Source: Diplocloster agilis (lineage in GTDB: Bacteria > Bacillota > Clostridia > Lachnospirales > Lachnospiraceae). From it: a stretch of 39,129 nt of DNA. Positions within the stretch are counted from its first letter, which is position 1. Each line of letters begins with the position of its first letter. Shown one piece after another: positions 33,364 through 39,129 of this stretch. Below the pieces are notes generated by a model that searched no databases, was not told the origin of the DNA, and worked only from the letters and a program-made list of their open reading frames with translations. Location: contig NZ_JAHQCW010000038.1 of assembly GCF_019042275.1 (NCBI RefSeq), positions 1 to 39,129 on the forward strand, given 5' to 3'. Position numbers and translations under genes: made by a program.

Positions 33364-34191
33364 TCATCCCTCCTTCTCCAGTAATGCTACTGCTTTTTGC
33401 CACATGTCTTCCGTAATATTCATATTGTGGGAAGCGACCTGGTTCTCACAGAAATAAGCGCCTTTCCCCTTGATCGTGTTCAATAGGATCATCGAAGGTT
33501 TTCCCTTTATTTTCTTCGCATTGTCGATGGCGTACAGAATCTCTCCGATATCGTGCCCATTGATGCTTTGTACATGGAAACCAAATGCCTCCCATTTTTT
33601 GTCCAGGGGCTCCAGCCCGTTGACCTCTTCGATATAACCGTCGATCTGCATTTTGTTGTAATCCGTAAACGCTATGAGATGATCCAGTTTCCGGCTGCCG
33701 GCCAGCATGGCCGCTTCCCAGACCTGCCCTTCCTGGCTTTCCCCGTCCCCGATGATGGAGTATACATACAGGTCCTTTTGATCCAGCTGAGCCGCCAGCG
33801 CCATGCCAACCGACGCGGAGAATCCCTGCCCCAGGGAGCCGGTGGACATGTCGATTCCATTGGTAAGGCGCATATCGCAGTGGCTGGGCAGATGAGTGTT
33901 CGGACGGTTCAAGGTGTCCAGTTCCTCCTCTGCAAGAAATCCTCTGAGAGCTAGCGCGGCGTAGACTGCGGGTCCCCCGTGGCCTTTCGATAAGACGAAG
34001 CGGTCTCTGTCCGGCTTTTTGGAATCCTCCGGATCAATATGCATCACGTCAAAATACAGCGCCGCCAGTACCTCGCACAGGGAAAGTGCCCCTCCAATAT
34101 GGCCGGTTCCCAGACTTCCGATCGACCGGATGGTAAGCTTTCGGATCTCATCCGCACGGTTTTTGAGCATTTCTATTCTGTTCTCTGGCAT
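33364..34191 (-). CDS. Transketolase, N-terminal (ThDP diphosphate-binding) subunit
   Basis: First half of the split transketolase, 275 residues. TGHIGGALSLCEVLAALYF matches the family start; SKGHGGPAVYAAL and GSLGQGFSASVGMA form the active-site channel; GDGESQEGQVWEA with downstream DYNKMQIDG is the ThDP/Mg motif. AGGAGGAGAGG precedes the start. The gap to the alcohol dehydrogenase gene (127 bp) has an A/T-rich tandem repeat. Splitting into two subunits is common in Firmicutes sugar loci and is the form described for the sulfo-transketolase pathway. Substrate preference cannot be read from the sequence; the shared operators with the sulfoquinovosidase operon support a sulfosugar role. Confidence 0.9.
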   Translation of the reverse strand: MPENRIEMLKNRADEIRKLTIRSIGSLGTGHIGGALSLCEVLAALYFDVMHIDPEDSKKPDRDRFVLSKGHGGPAVYAALALRGFLAEEELDTLNRPNTHLPSHCDMRLTNGIDMSTGSLGQGFSASVGMALAAQLDQKDLYVYSIIGDGESQEGQVWEAAMLAGSRKLDHLIAFTDYNKMQIDGYIEEVNGLEPLDKKWEAFGFHVQSINGHDIGEILYAIDNAKKIKGKPSMILLNTIKGKGAYFCENQVASHNMNITEDMWQKAVALLEKEG

Positions 34192-34244
34192 TTCCTCTCC
34201 TCCTGAATTTTTATGTTTTCTTTATCTTCCCAGATCATTTCTAT

Positions 34245-34290
34245 GATCTTTTATTTTATAAGATCTTTTATTTTGTTAAATCTTTTAAAT
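34245..34290. repeat. A/T-rich tandem repeat between dehydrogenase and transketolase genes
   Basis: GATCTTTTATTTTATAA (34245-34261) is followed directly by GATCTTTTATTTTGTTAA (34262-34279) and a partial third unit. It resembles the 31746-31844 repeat. Function unknown. Confidence 0.6.
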
Positions 34291-34318
34291 AATTCATCAA
34301 AAAAAAGAAACAAATCAC

Positions 34319-35440
34319 TTATAAAATAGATCTGAGTAATTCAGTTACTGTCTGTTCATTCATAACAGCCGGTGTCAGCCGGATAATCGCCGCAGATAAA
34401 CCCACCTGCGCAATATGTGTAAGATTCTCCTCCCTGACGCCGATCTGGGACAGTCTTACCGGCATTCCCATACTCTTCATTAACTCTTCCACTCCATCCG
34501 CAAGCGCTTCCGCATCCGGATACCCAAGATAATTGCAGAGCTGCTGCATTTTCTCGCCGGCCTGTTCCCTGCTTTTTCGTATAAACGCCGGAAGAGTAAT
34601 CGAGCATGCCGTGCCGTGGCTCGCGCCGAACTCCGTCGTAAGGGGGAAGCTCAGCGCATGGATACCGGTCGTCCTGGTCTGGCTGAAGGATATGCCGGCG
34701 ATCAGACTGGCCGTGATCATTGCCCCGCGGGCATTCAGATCATCCGGATGGTCATAGGCGGTCTTAATATGCTCCAATATACTCTTCAGCGCTCCCATGG
34801 AGAGCATGTCACAGACCGGCTGGGATTCCTTGTTCCAATATGCCTCAATGGCATGGCAAAATGCGTCCATCCCCGTAGAGGCCGTGACGCACGGCGGCAG
34901 ACTGACCGTCAGTTCCCCGTCGATTAACGCGTAGTCCGGCCAGAATTCCTGGTTGACCATGGGCATTTTGATTCCCGCCTTTTTGTTCGTATAAACGCCC
35001 ACATTGGTCACTTCACTTCCTGTGCCGGCAGTGGTGGGAATACAGATTAACTGCGTCTTTCTTTTTTTAAGAGTTTTACTCCCGCCTCCGTAATAATCAT
35101 AGATACTTCCTTCATTATCTCCCAGGCAAGCCGCCATCTTGGATACATCCAGGGAACTTCCCCCGCCAAGCCCGATCACGCAGTCCGCTTTGGCTTCCCT
35201 GATGCACGCCGCCGCTTCGTCTACACTCTCGCAGGAAGGATTTGGCTCAATTCTGCTGAAATACACAACCTTCTTGCCCTCCATTGCCGCGCCGAGGGCC
35301 TGTGCCGTTCCATTTTCAAACAGAAAAGGATCGGAAATAATACAGACATTTTCTCCCGTTATGTAATCTTTTACCTTTTTCGCTATTCCGTTTTCAAAAC
35401 ACACCGTTGTAGGCATGTGGAATGTGAATTTGTCAACCAT
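34319..35440 (-). CDS. Iron-containing alcohol dehydrogenase, candidate sulfonate-aldehyde reductase
   Basis: Group III metal-dependent alcohol dehydrogenase, 373 residues. [10 protein letters not shown] (residues about 92-101) binds NAD(P); metal ligands are visible as Asp192 and His196 ([10 protein letters not shown]), His261 (GIHALSFP) and His275 (GASHGTACS). It is the first gene of the minus-strand operon, read from a perfect consensus promoter. In sulfoglycolysis an enzyme of this family reduces sulfoacetaldehyde to isethionate (reported as SqwF in the transketolase variant) or sulfolactaldehyde to dihydroxypropanesulfonate, re-oxidising NADH under anaerobic conditions. Which of the two applies is not decided by sequence. 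Confidence 0.9.
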   Translation of the reverse strand: MVDKFTFHMPTTVCFENGIAKKVKDYITGENVCIISDPFLFENGTAQALGAAMEGKKVVYFSRIEPNPSCESVDEAAACIREAKADCVIGLGGGSSLDVSKMAACLGDNEGSIYDYYGGGSKTLKKRKTQLICIPTTAGTGSEVTNVGVYTNKKAGIKMPMVNQEFWPDYALIDGELTVSLPPCVTASTGMDAFCHAIEAYWNKESQPVCDMLSMGALKSILEHIKTAYDHPDDLNARGAMITASLIAGISFSQTRTTGIHALSFPLTTEFGASHGTACSITLPAFIRKSREQAGEKMQQLCNYLGYPDAEALADGVEELMKSMGMPVRLSQIGVREENLTHIAQVGLSAAIIRLTPAVMNEQTVTELLRSIL

Positions 35441-35528
35441 ACTGCCGCCTTTCCCCCGTCATTCGGGATACCATCTGATTAACAGTTTTAATTTTACTAT
35501 TTTCCACTATTTATCTCTGCATATTCAC

Positions 35529-35557
35529 ATTATATTTGAGTTATTGGGGAGTGTCAA
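35529..35557 (-). promoter_or_regulatory. Perfect consensus sigma-A promoter of the sulfo-transketolase operon
   Basis: Minus-strand TTGACA (35552-35557), a 17-base spacer and TATAAT (35529-35534), about 80 bases upstream of the dehydrogenase start. The match to consensus is exact, so strong transcription is expected unless repressed. Confidence 0.88.
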
Positions 35558-35566
35558 TAGTATTTA

Positions 35567-35579
35567 TTAAATGTTTTAA
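35567..35579. promoter_or_regulatory. Operator TTAAATGTTTTAA upstream of the sulfo-transketolase operon
   Basis: Identical to the site at 25309-25321. It lies between two divergent promoters: 10 bp upstream of the minus-strand -35 box and 7 bp upstream of the plus-strand -35 box. It could control both directions. Confidence 0.75.
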
Positions 35580-35586
35580 TTAATTA

Positions 35587-35615
35587 TTGAAAATATGTGG
35601 GTCAAATGTTATACT
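35587..35615 (+). promoter_or_regulatory. Promoter of the SQ isomerase candidate gene
   Basis: TTGAAA (35587-35592), a 17-base spacer and TATACT (35610-35615), about 80 bases upstream of the start codon. Confidence 0.75.
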
Positions 35616-35655
35616 TTAATAAACCCACTATTAATTTCTCTATACTTTTATTATT

Positions 35656-35668
35656 TTAAATATTTTAA
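35656..35668. promoter_or_regulatory. Operator TTAAATATTTTAA in the leader of the SQ isomerase candidate gene
   Basis: Identical to the site at 25475-25487. It lies downstream of the predicted RNA start and 30 bp before the start codon, where bound protein would block elongation. It is 89 bp centre to centre from the partner site at 35567-35579, so looping is possible. Confidence 0.75.
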
Positions 35669-35698
35669 AAAATTAATTAACCGAGGAGGGTATTTAAC

Positions 35699-37039
35699 AT
35701 GACTGATTTCCAGGTAGCGTACATTCCGATTGGTGTTCCCACCTTTCATCTGGAAAGTGCTCAAAAAGAATTTGAAAAATCCGTAAAGGTCATCTCTTCC
35801 TTTACAAACAGCGGGGTTTATCCGGACAAAATGTTATTGTCTCTGGAGGATCTGTGTGAATTCGCAGACCGGATCTCTCCCCATCTCCTGATCTTACAGA
35901 ACATTACTTTTGCAAACTCAGCCTATGCCAGCGAAATTCTGAAGCGTTTCGACTGTCCGGTGCTACTATGGACACTGCGGGAACCGGCGATCGATGGGGG
36001 GCGGCTCCGATTGAATTCCCTGACCGGCGCCTATTCGGCGGCCAATGCCATGGCAGAGCTGGGAGACCGTAGTTTTGAGTATCTCTACGGATCACCGGAA
36101 GAAGAAGAGGTCAAACGCCAACTATCTGTCTGTATTCGCGCGGCGGAAGTTCTACATTCCATGAACTCTCTGAAAATGGCCGCTATCGGCCATACGCCTC
36201 AGGGTTTTGGCTTCGGGCGCGCACTGGATCTGGAGCTGCTTAAGGTATTTGGTGTGACTTTAGAATCTATAGAGGCGAGAGAACTGATCGGCATGGCGAA
36301 AAGTTATAAGGAGGAAGAATGTCTTCCTTATCTGGAAGAGGCCTACCGGCGTATGTGCGGCCTGGAAAAAACACCGGCGGAAAACAGGATGGGGTTCGCC
36401 AGGCTTTATAAAGCTTATAAGGAATACGTCTCTGCTCACGGGATTGGAGCGCTTGCCTCCCGCTGCTGGCCGGATTTCTTTACCAGCTACGGCACACCGG
36501 TCTGTTCCGTTTTATCCCTGCTCAACGATGAACATATCGCCGCCAGCTGCGAGGCGGATATCTATGGCGCGCTCTCCATGTACATAGGAATGGAGCTTTC
36601 CGGCCAGGCGGTATTCTTCGGCGACCCGGTATCCCTGGATGAGTCGGAGAATACGCTCACTTACTGGCACTGCGGTATGGCGGCCTGCTCTCTGGCCAGC
36701 GAAAAAACCGGCGCCTGCGTTGGTGTGCATCCCAACCGGAAGATCGGTCCCTGCCAGGACTTCGGCTGTAAAGAGTGCGAAGCGGTTACCGTATTTCGGA
36801 TCGGGCGGAAGCCGGACGGCTCCTTCCGTTTCTTTTTGTTAAACGGTTCTGCCCTTCCTAAGGCAAAGCAATTTACCGGAACCAGTGTGGTAGTCAAAGC
36901 GGATTCCCCCGTGAAGGAAGTGGTAACCCGGAGTGTGAAAGCAGGCTTCGAACCGCATTTTGTGGTGATATACCAGGATGTGAGAGCGGAATTGACTGCC
37001 CTTGGCAATATGTTGGGAATCGAGATTCTCGAATACTAA
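35699..37039 (+). CDS. L-fucose isomerase-family protein, candidate sulfoquinovose isomerase
   Basis: A 446-residue aldose-ketose isomerase of the fucose/arabinose isomerase superfamily. The C-terminal half has RCWPDFFTSYGTPVCSVLSLLNDE, then CEADIYGALSMYIG and LTYWHCGMAACSLA, which hold the usual metal-binding Glu, Asp and His. GAGGAGG lies about ten bases before the start. It is divergent from the sulfo-transketolase operon and flanked by two regulon operators. Published SQ isomerases of Firmicutes sulfoglycolysis (SqvD type) belong, as I recall, to this superfamily; it would make 6-deoxy-6-sulfofructose from SQ. A fucose or other deoxysugar isomerase cannot be excluded from sequence alone. 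Confidence 0.83.
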   Translation: MTDFQVAYIPIGVPTFHLESAQKEFEKSVKVISSFTNSGVYPDKMLLSLEDLCEFADRISPHLLILQNITFANSAYASEILKRFDCPVLLWTLREPAIDGGRLRLNSLTGAYSAANAMAELGDRSFEYLYGSPEEEEVKRQLSVCIRAAEVLHSMNSLKMAAIGHTPQGFGFGRALDLELLKVFGVTLESIEARELIGMAKSYKEEECLPYLEEAYRRMCGLEKTPAENRMGFARLYKAYKEYVSAHGIGALASRCWPDFFTSYGTPVCSVLSLLNDEHIAASCEADIYGALSMYIGMELSGQAVFFGDPVSLDESENTLTYWHCGMAACSLASEKTGACVGVHPNRKIGPCQDFGCKECEAVTVFRIGRKPDGSFRFFLLNGSALPKAKQFTGTSVVVKADSPVKEVVTRSVKAGFEPHFVVIYQDVRAELTALGNMLGIEILEY

Positions 37040-37150
37040 AGGGTATTTATGATAGTTCTTCGCTTTCCGGCTGACCGTATTATTGGTCTGAGGTATCGTT
37101 TTCGATTGGGGCATCGTCTTCTGCTGTGGAACGCCCCTATCGGCAGCGGA

Positions 37151-37177
37151 GCGGAGGGCTCCTTGGAGCCCTGCCGC
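37151..37177. terminator. GC-rich hairpin between convergent genes
   Basis: A perfect 8-bp stem (AGGGCTCC with GGAGCCCT, two-base loop, 37155-37172), extended outward by GCGG/CCGC. It lies between the isomerase gene and the convergent surface-protein gene. There is no T-run, so terminator function is uncertain. Confidence 0.4.
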
Positions 37178-37179
37178 GC

Positions 37180-39129
37180 TTATCCGCGGCGCTTGGTGCA
37201 GCGGCATTTCCGATAGAGCAGCAGGGCCGCGCCGCCTGTCAGGGCTGCCAGCATTGCCAGCAGCCAGGGCAGCGGATTTGCCGTGTCGCCCGTCTGCGGG
37301 ATAGTGGATTCGTTGATAGTGACCGTGAAGGGCGCGCCGTCCACGGTGATGTCGGTCGGCCCTGTGGGGGCGATGCTTTCGGTCTGCATTACATAATGGC
37401 AAACCGTACATTCCTTGTGCCGACTGCCCGCTTCGGTTTTAGCAGCCGCCTTGTCGGTGATCCACTCGCTTGCGGTGTGGGCAGCTTCGTCCGCTCTGGC
37501 CCCGTCGCCTGCCGTACACTCGTGCCAGTGATTGTTATTGTCGTACCTCCAGGCCGAATCAAAGAAATGGGTGTGGCCGGGAGGCGGGGTGTCATCCTTA
37601 TAGGTCGCCGTCACAGTGGCGTGGGCGGCGGGCATGATGAAGGTGGTGGTGGCGCTGTTCGCGTTGTCAAATCTGCCTCCCGATGACACCCACTTGTCAA
37701 ACACCTGACCGGAGGGTGGCGTATCCGCTTTGACGGTTACCCGGACGTCCGCCCCGTACGTACCGTCCCCTGCGCCGTGTTCCACCTTCAGCCGGTAAGC
37801 GGGCGCAAGTTTCCAGTCAGGGCCGAGGACAAGCTTATCCTTTTTCCAAGCCTCCGTGTACTTCTCCGACCCGGCAGGGTAATAGATAACGCCGGCGGAA
37901 GCTATCCCGGTGAAGGCGCTGAAATGAGAAAACGCGGGCGCATCCCTCAAAAAGGTCAGGGACGAAAGGTTTCCGCAGTAGGCAAACGTCTCAACCCCAA
38001 TAGCGCTCAGACTTGCCGGGAAAGTAATCTCCTCAAGGCTGCTGCAGGAGGCGAATGCAGAGGCCCCAATAGTTTGGAGTTGTGCATTGGCTGGGAAGAT
38101 TACGCTTGTAAGGCTGGTGCAGGATTCGAACGCAGAGAACCCAATGCTTTGCAGGCTCTCTGGGAACCTCACGCTTGTAAGGCTGGCGCAGGATTCGAAC
38201 ACAGAGCTCCCAATAGTCTGCAGGCTCTCTGGGAGGCTCACGCTGGTAAGGCTGCCGCAGGAGGCGAACGCATTATTCCCAATAGTCTGCAGACTCTCTG
38301 GGAAGCTCACGCTGGTAAGGCTGCCGCAGGAGGCGAACGCATTATTCCCAATAGTCTGCAGACTCTCTGGGAAGCTCACGCTGGTAAGGCTGCCGCAGGA
38401 GTCAAACGCATAGTCTCCAATAGCGGTCACGCCGTCCGGCACGTTGAAAGACGTTCCGCTCTTTGCTATAGGATATTGTAGCAGCGTATTGTTGACTTTG
38501 TTGTACAGCACGCCGTCTTTGCTCAAAAAATACAGATTATCAGTTTCGACTTCAAAGGCTTTAAGGCTGCCGCAGTTGGAAAACGACTGGGCCTCAATGG
38601 TTTCCAGGCCCTCCGGTAAGCTTACGCTGGTAAGGCCGGCGCAGCCGTTAAACGCATATTTCCCAATGGTTTGAATGTTTGCGGGAAAGCTCACGTCCGT
38701 AAGGCTGACGCAACCGTAAAACACAGATTTCTCAATGATTTTCAGGCCCTCAGGGAAGCTCACGTCCGTAAGACTAACGCAATTATTAAACGTATTATTC
38801 TCAATGGTTTCCAGCTTGGCATTGGCTGGGAAGCTCACACTTTCAAGGCTGCCGCAGCTCTGAAACGCAGAGCTCCCAATGGTTTTCAGATTCTCAGGGA
38901 AGCTCACGCTTTCAAGGCCGTCGCAGCCCTGAAACGCAGAGAATCCAATAGTTTGCAGGCTCTCGGGAAAGCTCAGCTTTGTAAGACCGTCGCAGCCGTT
39001 AAACGCAGAGGATTCGATGGTTTGCAGGCCCTCAGGGAAGCTCACGCTTTCAAGGCCGTCGCAGCCCTGAAACGCAGAGAATCCAATAGTTTGCAGGCTC
39101 TCGGGAAAGCTCAGCTTTGTAAGACCGTC
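37180..39129 (-). CDS. Sortase-anchored BspA-like leucine-rich-repeat surface protein (5' end outside window)
   Basis: The reading frame is open to the window end, so the N-terminus is missing; 649 codons before the stop are visible. Most of it is a run of 23-residue LRR_5 repeats (pattern SFPESLQTIGxxAFxxCxSLTSV), as in BspA-like proteins of gut and oral bacteria. Then follow an InlB-B-like repeat (DGTYGADVRVTVKADTPPSGQVFDKW..TATYKD), a Cys/His-containing segment (HWHECTAGDG, HKECTVCHY) and a C-terminal sortase signal: IPQTGD, a hydrophobic helix and a basic tail (RKCRCTKRRG). It is cell-wall anchored and likely adhesive. It has no visible link to the sugar genes. Several 69-bp DNA repeats are nearly identical, indicating recent expansion or contraction. 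Confidence 0.9.
   Translation of the reverse strand, partial: DGLTKLSFPESLQTIGFSAFQGCDGLESVSFPEGLQTIESSAFNGCDGLTKLSFPESLQTIGFSAFQGCDGLESVSFPENLKTIGSSAFQSCGSLESVSFPANAKLETIENNTFNNCVSLTDVSFPEGLKIIEKSVFYGCVSLTDVSFPANIQTIGKYAFNGCAGLTSVSLPEGLETIEAQSFSNCGSLKAFEVETDNLYFLSKDGVLYNKVNNTLLQYPIAKSGTSFNVPDGVTAIGDYAFDSCGSLTSVSFPESLQTIGNNAFASCGSLTSVSFPESLQTIGNNAFASCGSLTSVSLPESLQTIGSSVFESCASLTSVRFPESLQSIGFSAFESCTSLTSVIFPANAQLQTIGASAFASCSSLEEITFPASLSAIGVETFAYCGNLSSLTFLRDAPAFSHFSAFTGIASAGVIYYPAGSEKYTEAWKKDKLVLGPDWKLAPAYRLKVEHGAGDGTYGADVRVTVKADTPPSGQVFDKWVSSGGRFDNANSATTTFIMPAAHATVTATYKDDTPPPGHTHFFDSAWRYDNNNHWHECTAGDGARADEAAHTASEWITDKAAAKTEAGSRHKECTVCHYVMQTESIAPTGPTDITVDGAPFTVTINESTIPQTGDTANPLPWLLAMLAALTGGAALLLYRKCRCTKRRG
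38212..38418. repeat. Near-identical 69-bp coding repeats in the LRR gene
   Basis: Three consecutive 69-bp units (38212, 38281 and 38350 onward) are almost identical at DNA level; the second and third match for the first ~51 bases. Further out, 38911-38991 recurs at 39049-39129, showing a second duplication of about 138 bp. These are signs of recent recombination in the gene. Confidence 0.8.

Overview
The window looks like chromosome of an anaerobic gut-type clostridium, most likely Lachnospiraceae. Evidence: about 50% GC, AGGAGG-type ribosome binding sites, Gram-positive lipoprotein signals, a sortase-anchored leucine-rich-repeat (LRR) surface protein, a glycyl radical enzyme, ABC sugar importers without their own ATPase, and a ROK repressor. 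It is almost entirely carbohydrate catabolism. No tRNA, rRNA, phage, insertion sequence or CRISPR array was seen.

Layout. (1) 1-5115, minus strand: an mglBAC-type galactose/galactoside importer; its permease has an unusual ~220-residue N-terminal extension. (2) 5358-7634: an Rpn/PD-(D/E)XK family gene and an SDR oxidoreductase. (3) 8296-13544: a YbiW-like glycyl radical enzyme and its activase (minus strand), divergent from DeoR and AraC regulators (plus strand). (4) 13513-25258, minus strand: lipoprotein and two permeases of a sugar importer, NagA-like deacetylase, NagB-like deaminase, Gfo/Idh oxidoreductase, a 92-residue protein, a GH31 sulfoquinovosidase, a fucose-isomerase-family protein and a cysteine-desulfurase-like aminotransferase. 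Divergent from it, plus strand: a DUF4867-like protein and a ROK repressor (25631-27555). (5) 28746-35440, minus strand: iron-type alcohol dehydrogenase, both halves of a split transketolase, RpiB-like isomerase, two transaldolases and an EamA exporter. Divergent from it, plus strand: a second fucose-isomerase-family protein (35699-37039). (6) 37180 to the window end: a truncated sortase-anchored BspA-like LRR protein.

Main reading. Regions 4 and 5 form one regulon for sulfoquinovose (SQ, the sulfonated sugar of plant sulfolipid). The GH31 protein carries every residue I know to define sulfoquinovosidases (Q249, Q275, R288, W291, D392, D459, Y495). Region 5 has the gene set of the sulfo-transketolase pathway plus two transaldolases. 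Each of the two divergent promoter regions contains one TTAAATGTTTTAA and one TTAAATATTTTAA site, in the same relative order, which ties the loci to a shared regulator, probably the ROK protein. Proposed flow: import of SQ glycosides, hydrolysis to SQ, isomerisation to sulfofructose, two-carbon transfer by transketolase (perhaps three-carbon transfer by transaldolase), reduction of the sulfonated aldehyde, and export of a C2 or C3 sulfonate.

The most novel element is the NagA/NagB pair in the SQ regulon. No sugar kinase is present, and NagB has lost the usual TGSTP phosphate loop while NagA has lost the NAM substrate loop. SQ is the 6-sulfonate analogue of glucose-6-phosphate, so these enzymes may act on a sulfonated amino sugar and feed sulfofructose into the same pathway. 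This is an inference.

A second notable layer is a set of very long near-perfect hairpins (arms of 127-197 bp) lying 25-35 bp after stop codons. Two of them (7931-8265 and 27581-27867) keep the same terminal loop and the same asymmetric internal loops while their outer stems differ in sequence, which indicates a conserved structure.
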